The notes: generated by a model from the sequence alone, not told the origin. Positions 1-9,481 are shown, counted from the first letter of the stretch. The stretch is 64,000 nt of DNA from Paulinella micropora (GCA_019918135.1 WBZZ01004819.1:377501-441500), one strand, 5' to 3'. Numbers and translations are program-made.

Positions 1-200
1 TGCCATGTGGCAACCGGATTTCAAATACTTCAGAAGAAGAAAAAAATAATAAAATCATGAAACTTATTAATAATACAGCTATTTCTTTCATTTTCAAGTA
101 TTAAAATAAAATAAAATTTATTACAAAATTTTTAGCCTGACGGTGCCCAATGTACATTGTCTGCAGCCCCCCCTTGAAGATGATTTTCAGCTGAGTTACC

Positions 201-391
201 ACCTGGCAACCACAAGGTCATTAAGAGTCAGATTGATTAATACGACTGCGTTTTACATTTTTTTGAGGGATTCCGTGCTGTTTGTGCCACGAGTGACCTG
301 GCAACCACAAGGTCATTAAGAGTCAGATTGATTAATACGACTGCGTTTTACATTTTTTTGAGGGATTCCGTGCTGTTTGTGCCACGAGTGA
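201..391. repeat. tandem duplication, 95-bp unit, two copies
   Basis: A unit starting ACCTGGCAACCACAAGG occurs at 201-295 and again at 296-391, essentially identical. It covers the 3' end of the transposase region, so the duplication came after the element inserted and is young. Confidence 0.9.
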
Positions 392-2063
392 CATGTTCGC
401 CCGCCCCCTCCATACAGCGGCACATCTGGCCCACAGGTAGCACAATAAAACATAGTGTAAGATACCTTCTTCTCTGAAAGGCATGCAGACAAACGACACA
501 TTTACGTCTTTTTGACCTCTCCAAACCTTCGTTATAGTTGTGCCCTAGCTCCCTTTTCTTTCTCATTTGTCGGCCATGGGTACCTGTGGGTATTTGAGGA
601 GTTGCATGCATGGGGCAAAGCTATCCTGCATGTTAGGCTGGCGGGGGGCAGGCTGTGCGAGGGCAGGGATAGAATTAACCTCATTACCATGCAAAATGAG
701 GGAGTCTGCAAGCAAAAGTTTGAAATACCCAGGCCTGGTAGTTCCTTTTGAGGCTACATACTTGGACAAAACAGACTGACTACAAAAAATAAAATGTTTG
801 TAGGCATTCGTGATAATGAAATCAAGCAAAATCATGAAATCTGCCCTCTTCCAATCCTGCATTCCAAGGGTGAGATTGAGGGAAGAGGACCCGTGGCGCG
901 CTGCATTAACTTCATTAAAAGCTGAATAATAAAGGGCCACAGCCTCACAGCGCGGAACCCGATGATCATTGACACTAAAACGGGCCTCTCTGATTTTGCC
1001 AGGCAAAGTTGTGGAGCAAGTTGCGATAATTTGCTGCTGGTTGTGATCGTTTTGATTGATTGCAAGCAGCTCCACCCCCTCATGCATGCATGTGGCTGAA
1101 GCTAAATCACCTTTCTTAGGACCCCTCTGACTCCACAAAAGCATTTTGGGAAACCCTCTTCACCTGGCCTACAAAATCTAACCCCCTCTTCTTCACTTCA
1201 GTAGCTGTCTTAACAGAAGCAAACCACGAATCACCAACAACAATTCGACCACTCCCCCACCATGGTTTTGTTAGGGGCAAAGTAGTAGCAGTAGTGACCC
1301 CAAACTCATCTACTAATTCTTTTAGCCTATCCCTATCCCTACCCTCCACACATTCCATGCCTATGCATATGCCTGTTTCAACATCACACACGGTATGATA
1401 TTCTCTGCCAACAGGAATAGGCTTGCGGGGGACAACCATTTGGCCTGGCATACACACCCCCGTAAATTGACCCATACTCTCATCTACCACGAGAATGTTG
1501 CCCGTGACTATGGCTTTACGTGCTGTGGCATCCACGGCCTGCATGAATGAACGAACTGGCAAAAAAGGGTCCTCTTCATTTGCAGGAGGGCCTAGCCTCA
1601 AATTTTTCAAGATAGCATCGAACCGATTGCACCCCATTATGTTACCAAATCCATCCCCCGGAAGCACGTCTGCACCGTGTCCTGATGTGGGGGCCCAGTG
1701 TGCACGCCTACGACCTCGGTCCGCCAGAGAGATTTTGATAAGGAGCCCAATGAAGACTAAAAACTCCTGAAAGGTGAGGGCCTGCCGCAGACGGGGTTCT
1801 TGCTCCTTCTCCAGCTCCTCGTTAGTCAGGCGAACGATAGTATGAACTGCTTCATGCTGCAAGAAGTGAAGAAAGTGCCTATGAACGAAAGAGGAAAAAA
1901 AGATTGACAGGGGGGTGCAAAAAAAACCTGAAATTGTATTGTAATGGGACATACGATAAAGAGAGAAAATAAGTAAGCAAAAGCAGACAAGAAGTGTGAC
2001 TTTGTAACTATAATTTCCTGAAACGACAACAAATTCAAAAAAAAAGAACAAAAAGAAAACCAT
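316..2063 (-). pseudogene. piggyBac-family transposase, degenerate
   Basis: Two overlapping minus frames cover the family in order. Frame one (2063-1116) has the conserved core around VDESMGQFTG (first catalytic Asp) and RIVVGDSWFAS (second catalytic Asp), followed by a strand/helix like the piggyBac RNase H fold. Frame two (1144-563) carries the C-terminal part ending DWKRADFMILLDFIITNAY, typical of piggyBac. Downstream frames near 316-520 show the Cys-rich tail (RRKCVVC, YCATCG). The frame changes near 1130. The third catalytic Asp seems lost: the expected GVD-type site reads FNEVN. The upstream N-terminus may lie in an exon near 2035-2223. Two defects plus the lost residue argue for an inactive copy. 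Confidence 0.8.
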
Positions 2064-2379
2064 TCAAAAAGTCATGGTGAATGTGAGGTTGACTGGATTT
2101 TTTTTTTGAAGTGAGAGCGCAGAGGGGAGAAGGGCGAAAGAGCTTACATGCAGGGTCCCGCATCGTGTGCCAAGGTGGTCTTGGCCTTATGTACAGGGCG
2201 ACCAGCTCCCCAATCCACCACATGTGGACCCACGTTCCACTTCATATCATGAGCCAATAGTTTGGCCGTCTCCCCATCTACTTCTTCTTGTGAATATGGA
2301 CACGGATTTTACGAGGGAAGGTTTTCTTCTTCACCTCCCTCTTCCTCATCACTGTCTTTGTCTTCCTGGATGTGGCATT

Positions 2380-2408
2380 TTTTATATCCACTATAATATA
2401 GGATGGAA
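2380..2408 (+). promoter_or_regulatory. A/T-rich promoter-like box shared with the 20-kb element
   Basis: The sequence TTTATATCCACTATAATATAGG precedes an ATG by a few bases, shown here in its two halves TTTATATCCACTA and TATAATATAGG. A nearly identical box (TTTATATACCCCC then TATAATATAGG) precedes the AT-hook gene of the 20-kb element at ~14295-14325. The match is direct; a promoter role is inference. Confidence 0.45.
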
Positions 2409-2409
2409 A

Positions 2410-2627
2410 ATAAAAAATAAAAAAGCAAAGACGAGCAACAACTTGAAGAGTTGGAAAGGCTAGGAAAGGAAATTGACCAAATCCGCATCACTCAGAACTT
2501 AGTGAATGGAAACCCCAACATTTTCAGAAAACCTCAAAATATCCTTTACCGCTTACCGCTACCAGATAAGCAACGAGAAGCAATTTATAATAATATAATT
2601 AAAGAAGAGGGAAAAAGCGGGAGTTAA
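2410..2627 (+). other. short open stretch upstream of the secreted-protein ORF
   Basis: An open plus frame of about 68 codons ends at TAA 2625-2627 and reads in part EELERLGKEIDQIR and LPLPDKQREAIYNN. It looks like real coding sequence (charged helix, then a short tail). It has no ATG in frame after the preceding stop; an ATG just downstream of the promoter-like box is out of frame across an A-run. It may be a small gene with one frame error. Function unknown. Confidence 0.35.
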
Positions 2628-2631
2628 ATAT

Positions 2632-2883
2632 ATGTTATTAATATTATTATTTGTGTTATCTGCTATGTCGCGGACTGCCTGCGACTTATACTCGCGATAC
2701 TCAGAAAAAAAGAATGAATCGTGTGCTTATTGTATAAAGCAAGGGGTAGATACTGGGTTTAAGTGTGTTTTCATAAATAACGGAAATAATATGTGTCGTA
2801 GTTTTGATGAGGCACTGCCTTTAATGTGTGCGGGTGATAATAGATGGTATATGACACATATCTATGAATGTAATGATATTTAA
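2632..2883 (+). CDS. small secreted cysteine-rich protein, PSI-like spacing
   Basis: An 83-residue ORF begins with a hydrophobic signal-peptide-like stretch (MLLILLFVLSA) and continues with eight cysteines, among them SCAYC and NNMC. The spacing resembles a plexin-semaphorin-integrin (PSI) type knot, but the match is loose. The start is the only ATG and sits four bases downstream of the previous stop, so the two ORFs may be transcribed together from the box at 2380. It is probably cargo within the piggyBac element or a remnant of another mobile element. The protein is likely exported or membrane-lumenal. Specific function not recognised. Confidence 0.5.
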   Translation: MLLILLFVLSAMSRTACDLYSRYSEKKNESCAYCIKQGVDTGFKCVFINNGNNMCRSFDEALPLMCAGDNRWYMTHIYECNDI

Positions 2884-3445
2884 TCCAACCACTCCATCCA
2901 TGGTTCAGAATGCGGGTTGAGGGTTTGGGGGTTCCTCCTCCTCATCTGAAACCTCACCTTTGACCTCTTCTCCCGCAGCATTGACGAAATGCAGGTCTGA
3001 CCCTGCATGGTCGGGCTGGGGTCACAAAAGCTTGGAAAAGAAGAAATAGTCCTGCTTGGCAAAGTGGAGGGTGACAAGTGCTTTTTTGTGTTTGGTTTCT
3101 TTTTCCTTCAAAACACCCAAAGCACTAATGTCCTTGTAGAGAGGATCGCCAAATTTTTTGCGTGCCCAAGCCTTTCCCAGCTTCTCTACAGCCACGGATA
3201 GGGGGTCACCCACCTCCATGTTTCTGCTAAAAAATCATTTTGTGGCACGTTCACGTGGAAAAAGTGCAGTATGAAGGCACCCGTCTATTAAAAAAAAATA
3301 ATAACTTCAACTCAAAGATTTTTCCTGAAATTTTCACACTCGCTTCCCGTACACTTTTGCTTCAAGGTTTTTGACTTTATTCAATAAAAACAGCTCCGGT
3401 TCAAGCGATAGAATTTTTTGAAAACTGTTTACTGAAACGCGGTTG

Positions 3446-3585
3446 CCATATGGCTGTTGCCATATGGCATCTCCATGCACTTAAACAACATGAAACAAGT
3501 ATTATTTTGCCTCTACTTTGCCTCAAGTTTGCCTAGGCAAAATGAGGCAAAAGGGACTAGTCCGTTTGAACATCTTCTATGTTAG
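3446..3585. repeat. dispersed element end, copy 1 (second copy at 33.03-33.27 kb)
   Basis: The order TTGCCATATGGCA, CATGCACTTAAAC, CATGAAACAAGTATTATTTT, TTTGCCTAGGCAAAATGAGG, CATCTTCTATGTT is repeated at 33034-33265, where an extra ~95 bp lies between the second and third blocks. Both copies contain an internal palindrome of TTTTGCCTC and GAGGCAAAA. Confidence 0.75.
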
Positions 3586-3587
3586 AA

Positions 3588-4004
3588 TCATTGTGGGTTG
3601 TAAGTGTTGTGTGAATCAGATACGTAAATTTCCTGTCCATGGGAACCTGACATCCGCATCTCCACCTTGCTTTTGTATTCCGTGCAAATGCTACCCTTAG
3701 CTATCCTAAACTTCTGAGGGTCCAGTTTCATTCGGACGAAAGATTTTTTATGTGGGGATTGAGATTCGCTCGCTCCGCTATCATCTACCCACATCATTTC
3801 AGACTGGTTGAGGACCTCTCCCCTACCCTGTTCATTTTCCATCATCATGATGACACAGTCAGATCGTTCTGGTTCAGGTGACTGGGAATGTGAACGTGAT
3901 GGTTGCGATGAGATAGATGATGTTGGGGTCGCGTGCAACAGTTCAGACAAGTTGACATCTGCAGAGACAGTACTACCAGAGAGAGCGAAAGACGTTTCCC
4001 TCAT
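3588..4004 (-). CDS. hypothetical Ser-rich open frame, possible 3' exon
   Basis: A 138-codon minus frame with a Ser/Pro-rich region (residues ~28-50) and the motif WVDDSGASESQSP. The DSGAS string resembles an aspartic-protease active site but lacks the flanking hydrophobics, so I do not call it one. It lies directly downstream of the exon-like block at 4005-4270 on the same strand. Not recognised; it may be non-coding or a terminal exon. Confidence 0.25.
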   Translation of the reverse strand: MRETSFALSGSTVSADVNLSELLHATPTSSISSQPSRSHSQSPEPERSDCVIMMMENEQGRGEVLNQSEMMWVDDSGASESQSPHKKSFVRMKLDPQKFRIAKGSICTEYKSKVEMRMSGSHGQEIYVSDSHNTYNPQ

Positions 4005-4270
4005 TCATTCAGGAATGAATGGGAATGATGCCACGATGCCACGGGCAAACTGATTTTTGTGCTTCGTGGCATAGGTGACAATATATTCTTCCAAAGCAGT
4101 GAAAATGTCACAGTAAAGCTCGTCAACCTCTCCATCTGCTTTAGTAACGAGGGAACCTCTTACTTGTAATCCCTCAGCACCTTGAATGAGGGCCTTGAGA
4201 AAACGCTTGCACTGACTAATCTCTGGGATCGCACCATCCCCCTCAGTTCTCTCTGTCCCAATGCCACGGT
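4005..4270 (-). CDS. exon-like block of an unrecognised gene, ends in TGA at 4007-4005
   Basis: The minus frame is open for ~87 codons and reads as normal soluble protein, e.g. ISQCKRFLKALIQGAEG and VDELYCDIFTALEEYIV, then ends in a stop at 4005-4007. The upstream edge is unclear; a possible ATG with good context (AAGATGACG) lies ~40 bp further up in another frame, so an intron or frame change is likely. The amphipathic helices look structural. No family recognised. Confidence 0.45.
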
Positions 4271-4482
4271 AGGTCCTTCCATTCTTCTTCTTCCTCAGTC
4301 GTCATCTTCCTTGCTGAGACTGGAACGGACGACTGCAACGTCGACGTTACAGACCTAGCTGGTTGATGAATGGCTGAGAGGAAGACATAGGTGGTGATGT
4401 GGATGGTGTTGGTAGGTAAGGAGCGGGCTTCGCAACTTTCTGCTCAACAAGGGGTTTGACCCATTCGACAGCAAGACATTCA

Positions 4483-4857
4483 TTAGGAGATAATAGGAAT
4501 GAGTTTGTGGGGTAAAAACCCTGCCCTATGCTTAGACCTATTTACCTCTAAAATGGTTGCCCTGCTGTTTTCTTGCGTTGTGTGTCTAGCACAGAAGTCA
4601 AACCCTTCACCTAACCGTGTTGCTAGCTTAACCCCTTCCCCTACTCCCCTCCGGGCCGCGGAAAGTTTCCATTCACACCGCCTCCCTGTATTCTCTGCTA
4701 TGGCCTCACACTGTTTTGCGCTAGGTATGTGTGAGGTGTCTTGAAGTATAGGTTGGGCATGGAGATTGAGTGTCGGCCAGTCTATTTCTTTTATGACTAG
4801 AGGATGGGTACTGAGAAGACTTTTTTGTATCCCTTTTTGAAACGTAGAAACCCCCAC
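4483..4857 (-). CDS. putative small zinc-cluster protein or exon
   Basis: A 124-codon minus frame contains KQCEAIAENTGRRCEWK followed ~20 residues later by FDFCARH. The C-x8-C ... C-x2-H pattern resembles short zinc-binding modules often found in protist proteins of unknown function. It lies on the same strand as the blocks at 4005-4270 and 5204-5572 and could belong to the same gene. The first ~35 residues look less constrained, so the true start may be internal. Confidence 0.4.
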   Translation of the reverse strand: MGVSTFQKGIQKSLLSTHPLVIKEIDWPTLNLHAQPILQDTSHIPSAKQCEAIAENTGRRCEWKLSAARRGVGEGVKLATRLGEGFDFCARHTTQENSRATILEVNRSKHRAGFLPHKLIPIIS

Positions 4858-5203
4858 CCATCCCCAAGGGGGTAAATCGCCCCTTGGGGGGTGGGGTCTG
4901 CTGCCATTTCCAAAGAGGTCTTGAAGTTGTTCTCGTGCAGCTTAGGGATTATTTCGATAGAGCTTTGGTAAGCGTTAGACATGAAGGTAGGTGTGGTGGT
5001 ACTGCTCTCTCTCACTAACCTTACTTGTCGTGGTGCTTGCTCCATCCTCCCGGCTTGCTCTCCAGCTCTTCCAGATGCGCTGGGTGGCTGATTGAGTGGG
5101 ACGGAAAACGGTGAAGGTGGGGGTAGAGTGGTGTGTGTCTCTCTCTTCCCTCATCTTCTTCTTCTTTCTCCATCATATTTATCGTGTACATATGATTTAT
5201 ATA

Positions 5204-5572
5204 TCACACCTTATCCACTCCCTTTCCTTCATCATCTGTGTCTTCGTCATTTGCAACAAGATTCCTCTCAGTCGAATCAGGGAAGTTGGAGTCATCTTCC
5301 TCATCGTCGTCCTCAGAGTTAGACTTTGAGGGAGATGAGTCTGATCCCCCCGCATTCATTCTGATAGCTTTCTTTTTACCCTTGACGAAATCAGATGCTT
5401 TCAACTTACGTCTCTCCTTCCCTTTCTTCTTAGCACTCTTCTCTCTGTCTGTGCCTGTCTCACTCTTCTCAACCTTAGCACTCTTACTGCTCTTTCTTCC
5501 TTCTGTCCCTCGAGCTAGTGCTACTGTCCTGGCTGCTTGCAGTCTTAAAGGACAGTCCCGGTGCCTACTCAA
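5204..5572 (-). CDS. Lys- then Asp/Ser-rich protein or exon, nuclear-type composition
   Basis: The 122-codon minus frame has a basic half (SAKKKGKERRKLKASDF, KGKKKAIR) followed by an acidic half (SNSEDDDEEDDSNFPDS). Such composition is common in nuclear linker regions. It could be the upstream exon of the minus-strand gene whose other blocks are at 4857-4483 and 4270-4005. No domain recognised. Confidence 0.35.
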   Translation of the reverse strand: MSRHRDCPLRLQAARTVALARGTEGRKSSKSAKVEKSETGTDREKSAKKKGKERRKLKASDFVKGKKKAIRMNAGGSDSSPSKSNSEDDDEEDDSNFPDSTERNLVANDEDTDDEGKGVDKV

Positions 5573-5655
5573 CCATGCATGTATGAAATACTACACTTCA
5601 AGTATGCAGAAACATTGATACAAATATGCCAACACAACATTACCATACATTATAT

Positions 5656-5808
5656 GATATCACAATAAACAGACGAGATATGTAAATACGATGGACACGG
5701 AGGTCAACAAAACAAAGGAGACGTCGGAATATGATATCACAATAAACAGACGAGATATGTAAATGCGATGGACACGGAGGTCAACAAAACAAAGGAGACC
5801 TCGGAAAT
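5656..5808. repeat. 77-bp tandem duplication
   Basis: A unit beginning GATATCACAATAAACAGACG occurs at 5656-5732 and 5733-~5808 with two or three differences. From here to 6120 I see no gene. Confidence 0.9.
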
Positions 5809-6124
5809 AGACCTGATAATTTGCAAACACCGCGCACAACCCGGAAATACGCAAATCCAGAATCTAATGCGGAAATGATCTTGAAGTCTTGGCTGTACCG
5901 TTCTTGACCACGATCGCACCTGTCAATATATTCGTCAAGCAACGGCAAATCGCGAAAGCAGACAAAGAATATATCGAGTTTTTATATAATTTATACGCAC
6001 AAACATATACAGTATGCCAGGGTGCAATGGGAAAATAGATGAAAGCAGAAAGGTGCTTGTGTAAGTGGGGGAAGTTAGTTATATCCCTGCAGAGATGAAC
6101 AGGCCATAATATACTATATGTATA

Positions 6125-6130
6125 GAATTG

Positions 6131-6164
<34 letters not shown>

Positions 6165-6260
6165 ATATATATATATGTATGTATGTATGTATATATATAT
6201 ATATATATATATCGTCTCCCCCTTAACCTATAGCTACGACAACAATGTTGGTGATAGTGT

Positions 6261-6293
<33 letters not shown>

Positions 6294-6300
6294 TATATAT
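6125..6300. repeat. AT, GTAT, CATA and CA microsatellites
   Basis: Alternating TA/GTAT runs (6129-6211), then CATA and CA runs (6260-6292). The 20-kb element starts inside this low-complexity DNA. Confidence 0.95.
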
Positions 6301-6301
6301 G

Positions 6302-6708
6302 ATCATTTATGTAGCATAGACAGGTCTATATGGTATATCATAAAACAAGCCTTAGAAACATAAAAAAACGACATACGACATATCAAAAACATACATTGAA
6401 AAATATCAAAACATACAAAGACGTAAAACCAAATATGAAAAAATGAATACTAAGCGCTCTTTTGCCAAAATGACGACAAAAAACATATTTTATTATCATA
6501 AAATATATATAAATTTCATTTATATGTTTTTTGTCGTCATTTTGGCAAAAGAGCGCTTAGTATTCATTTTTTCATATTTTGTTTTACGTCTTTGTATGTT
6601 TTGATATTTTTCAATGTATGTTTTTGATATGTCGTATGTCGTTTTTTTATGTTTCTAAGGCTTGTTTTATGATATACCATATAGACCTGTCTATGCTACA
6701 TAAATGAT
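6302..6708. repeat. left end palindrome, candidate telomere-resolution site
   Basis: Two ~187-bp arms (6302-6488 and 6522-6708) are inverse complements with a single obvious difference. They enclose a 33-bp asymmetric A/T-rich centre (6489-6521). The outermost bases read ATCATTTATGTAGC. Protelomerases act on palindromes of this general kind, which makes this the natural substrate of the recombinase encoded 200 bp away. It is much longer than the known phage sites (tens of bp). An alternative is a parvovirus-like terminal hairpin. Confidence 0.8.
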
Positions 6709-6903
6709 CAGAACACAAGACCCCACAAAAAGGGGAAAGTATCATTAAATATTTATTTTTTTTACGTTAAGAAAAAATATAAACAAGTCTATTATATAAC
6801 ATACGACCCGCAGAACAACGGGGGGCAGACACGAGCGCGAGCGAGTGGCGGGGGGCAATAACCGAAGCAAACAAAAGCAACAACAAAGCAACAACAGGGC
6901 AGA

Positions 6904-7955
6904 ATGTGGAACGAGAACGATAAAAAATTTATCAAGCAGTTAAACGTAGCAGACACAGAGCAAAAAATATATAATGTTGTATCAAACTTTTTCACGAGTG
7001 ATGCGAAGCCGTCTAAAGCCTTTCATAATGCTATTTTGTTATTATTTAGTAAAACAACAACAGACGAGGAAGCACTGAAAGCAATGCAAATTATTTACCC
7101 TAAATACGCCATTATTTACCCGAATACGACTTCAAGGAGGCAGAGATTAAGCGAAGTAAGAACAAGGGCAATAAAACCAAATCAAAGCAAAAAAGTATAT
7201 GAGATGAGTAAATTAGATAAATACTTTAATATCAATGAAGACGAACGAATTAAAACAGTTGAGGGATACAAAAAAGATGTAAAAGCAAAAAACGAGCAAA
7301 AAATACAGATTGACGTGCGGGAGGTAATGGCGAAAATGAACGAGATGATTTTGAGCGATGACCCATATTTAAAGCTATTAGCCCTAATGTTAGCAATAGG
7401 GGCGCGACCTGTTGAGATATTCGCGAAAAATACTTATGAATTAATACCAGATAAACCGAGTTGGTTGAGAATAAACAACCTAGCAAAGAAAAGAGAGGGG
7501 CAAAAAAAGAACTGGACAGAGAGGCCTGTTATTCTATTTACTCCCGAATTTACAATGAAAAAATTGAAGCAATAAGGAACCACTTTAAGAAAAAGGGGGC
7601 GGTTATAATCAACAAAGAGGGACAATTAGACAAACAGAAAAACAATGAACTAAACAAACGAATAACAAAAGTTTTCCCGTGGCTTGCTGATTACACACAG
7701 AGAAGCAGTATGTTGCGTAAATTATACGCGAGCCTTTCATATACGAATTTCGCAGACCCGAAAACAACAAATTTCAACACGTGGGTAAGCAACGTATTAG
7801 GACATGGTGATTTATTAACAAGTTTCTCGTATTCATGGGTAAATGTGGCAGACCCGCGGGAAATGACTCATGATGGAGGAGGGATTAAAAACCGAGCTGG
7901 AGGAATTACGAAGAAAAATAGATTTATGCTTAAATATCAAAGGGGCAGAAAGTGA
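6904..7955 (+). CDS. protelomerase-like tyrosine recombinase (telomere resolvase), left copy; looks broken in about one place
   Basis: The first frame (6904-7575, ATG start) has an N-terminal helical region and then LALMLAIGARPVEIF, carrying the first catalytic Arg (residue ~168), and NLAKKREG with the conserved Lys (~195). An overlapping frame (to 7955) carries the rest of the active site: SSMLRKLYA (second Arg), VLGHGDLLT (His) and SYSWVNV (Tyr nucleophile). Order, spacing and flanking residues match N15/phiKO2-type protelomerases (TGRR, AKKRG, R, LGHED, SYRAF) better than ordinary integrases. Such enzymes cut a palindrome and seal each side into a hairpin end. Both arms show the two-frame layout, so read-through by frame change cannot be excluded. 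Confidence 0.75.
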
Positions 7956-8358
7956 AGACATAGAAGACGACGGCAACGACGGCAAATATAAGCACTTAGG
8001 GAAGAAAGGAAGCAGAGCGGAGAAAAATGAATTACTTAATAAAATTTACAATGACTACGGCGGGGTAATCACAAATACGACACTCAGGAAAATTAGCGGG
8101 ATTGGGGCGAAAATAGTAAATGAGTTTATAAAAGCAAAAAAGACGAAGCAGACAGAGACGAAGCAGACAGAGGCAAAGCAGACAGAGGCAAAGCAGACAG
8201 AGACGAAGCAGACAGAGACAACAGAGACAACAGAGACAAAAAAGAGCGTCGCGGAGACAACGACAAAAGAGCCTGCGGGGTTTAAGTTGATAGACGAAAA
8301 CGGCAAAAAACAACCAATACGAAAAAGTGCGAGGCTTAAAAATAAAATAAATAAATAA
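7870..8358 (+). CDS. small basic protein with helix-hairpin-helix-like motif and KQTE repeats, left copy
   Basis: A 162-residue ORF starts MMEEGL and overlaps the end of the recombinase region. It has a charged N-terminus, the string LRKISGIGAKIVNEFI (a helix-hairpin-helix-like signature, hypothetical DNA contact), then ~8 KQTE/TET pentads, and a basic C-terminus PIRKSARLKNK. The repeats are encoded by near-perfect 15-bp units and differ in number between arms. Placement after the recombinase suggests co-expression. It may help bind the ends. No database family recognised. Confidence 0.6.
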   Translation: MMEEGLKTELEELRRKIDLCLNIKGAESEDIEDDGNDGKYKHLGKKGSRAEKNELLNKIYNDYGGVITNTTLRKISGIGAKIVNEFIKAKKTKQTETKQTEAKQTEAKQTETKQTETTETTETKKSVAETTTKEPAGFKLIDENGKKQPIRKSARLKNKINK

Positions 8359-8450
8359 AATCTCTTTGAAATTGTGGCGGGGTTGCCCCCCTTTTTTTTT
8401 TGGTTTTTTTTGTTTGTAAATTAATAATAACTTTGTGCTTAAAGCACAGA

Positions 8451-8954
8451 TTACACGGAGGACGAAGACGAGGCGGAGACTACCATTTGAGTAGATGCGT
8501 TAGACTTGTTAATTTTTGAGATGACACGGGCGAGAGCGTCGTTAAAATCAACTCCTGTATAAATCAAATTAATAACCTTATTATAATGAGGTTGTTTGAA
8601 GCCTTCAATTTTCCTGTGGCCACCTTGTGCTACCCAATCTTTTACGAGTTTCAATTGAGCGGTAATACGTTCCTGTCGCTGAGTTAAATCCTTGGTAATA
8701 TTAATGTCTTCATTCAATTCGGTAGCATCTTTGAGAGCCTTTTTAAACGCTGTTAGTTCTTGTTCTTTTTTGGTTTTTTGGCTTTCTAAAGAGGCTATTT
8801 TATGAATGAAGGCTTTAATATCTCCTTCGGCTTTTTCAATCCCCGCTTTTATCTCGTCAACGTTCGTCATGTGCCTACGTCGCTTAATTCGCCGTTCTAC
8901 GTCTTCATTGGTTTCGGGGGCGTTCCGCGGTATAAGGCTTCGGCTGTCAGTCAT
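8451..8954 (-). CDS. coiled-coil protein, left copy
   Basis: I choose MTDSRSLIP at 8954 as start because it is the first ATG; the frame is open further upstream only through non-ATG codons. About 167 residues: basic RRIKRRRH near residue 25, a coiled coil from ~35 to 95 (heptads in IEKAEGDIKAFIHKIASLES), a middle with QRQERITAQLK, and a Ser-rich end. It faces the recombinase operon tail to tail. A 20-bp palindrome (8979-8998) lies ~25 bp upstream of the start and may be its operator. Function unknown; possibly an oligomeric structural or replication protein. Confidence 0.6.
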   Translation of the reverse strand: MTDSRSLIPRNAPETNEDVERRIKRRRHMTNVDEIKAGIEKAEGDIKAFIHKIASLESQKTKKEQELTAFKKALKDATELNEDINITKDLTQRQERITAQLKLVKDWVAQGGHRKIEGFKQPHYNKVINLIYTGVDFNDALARVISKINKSNASTQMVVSASSSSSV

Positions 8955-8978
8955 CTTGGTCTGCTTTTGTCTCTGGTA

Positions 8979-8998
8979 ATCTCCAACACGTTGGAGAT
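8979..8998. promoter_or_regulatory. 20-bp palindrome, operator-like, left arm
   Basis: ATCTCCAAC-AC-GTTGGAGAT: perfect 9-bp arms with a 2-bp centre, just upstream of the coiled-coil gene start. Related copies lie at 15490, 17505 and 24088. Confidence 0.5.
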
Positions 8999-9081
8999 AG
9001 GCGGGACGACAAAAGCCAAAAGACGACAGGAGCAAAAAAGTACAAAAATTGGTGGCGCGGTAAAAGTCCTAACGATTTATT

Positions 9082-9462
9082 TTATTTTGTGGTCGCGGTG
9101 GCGGTTATCATATCGTCAATAACGGGCTTTATGTCGGACATGTAAGCATATAAAACGCGCTCGTATATATCGTACATTACTTTATATTTTTCAGTGTTCG
9201 GCAGTTGCTTTAAATTATCCTTTATTTTGATTAATTGGGCGTATGTGTCGGGGTTTGTTGCGTTTAAGTAATTGTTAATTTGAGAAATATTTTGTATTGT
9301 TTCGGGCGTGGTTGTTTGCGTGGTTATAAGGCCGTTTAAACACTCGTTCAAAGCCTTCAAAAATTTTAATATGTCATGGTGTGTGTGAGTGCGTGCGGTG
9401 TGTATTACTAAAGCATTTTTAGATTTAAAGACGGCGCTACATACGGGGCACTTTGACATCAT
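9082..9462 (-). CDS. C2H2 zinc-finger protein, left copy
   Basis: About 126 residues from MMSKCPVC. A single C2H2 finger near the N-terminus has C-x2-C and H-x4-H with the usual hydrophobic spacing (CPVCSAVF...LVIHTARTH). The rest is helical with a Thr-rich segment. The start is the tandem ATG at 9462; the frame upstream lacks an ATG. It likely binds DNA or RNA. It sits in a run of minus-strand genes 10183-8451 that could be one transcript. Confidence 0.65.
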   Translation of the reverse strand: MMSKCPVCSAVFKSKNALVIHTARTHTHHDILKFLKALNECLNGLITTQTTTPETIQNISQINNYLNATNPDTYAQLIKIKDNLKQLPNTEKYKVMYDIYERVLYAYMSDIKPVIDDMITATATTK

Positions 9463-9481
9463 ATATGTAAGTTGATTTAAC

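Larger units (their letters stand above)
1..3575. mobile_element. piggyBac-type DNA transposon, degraded, 5' end cut by the window
   Basis: The stretch holds a minus-strand piggyBac-family transposase. It begins with TGCCATGTGGCAACC, and near 3446-3470 the inverse complement TTGCCATATGGCA occurs twice, so the two sites look like subterminal inverted repeats. The exact outer ends are not visible because the window starts inside or at the left end. The right end shares ~90 bp with a second element at 33.15-33.27 kb, which suggests a small family. A 500-bp island with its own promoter-like box and a secreted-protein ORF (2380-2883) lies inside. The rest (2884-3445) shows no convincing gene. The boundaries are inference. 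Confidence 0.55.

Noticed and set aside
3588-4004. Retroviral-type protease from the DSGAS string
   Set aside because: The flanking hydrophobic residues and second-half motif of aspartic proteases are absent.
8032-8313. Cys/Leu-rich minus-strand frame opposite the KQTE repeats
   Set aside because: Shadow of the plus-strand repeat gene; the Cys/Leu pattern is the complement of the pentad repeat.
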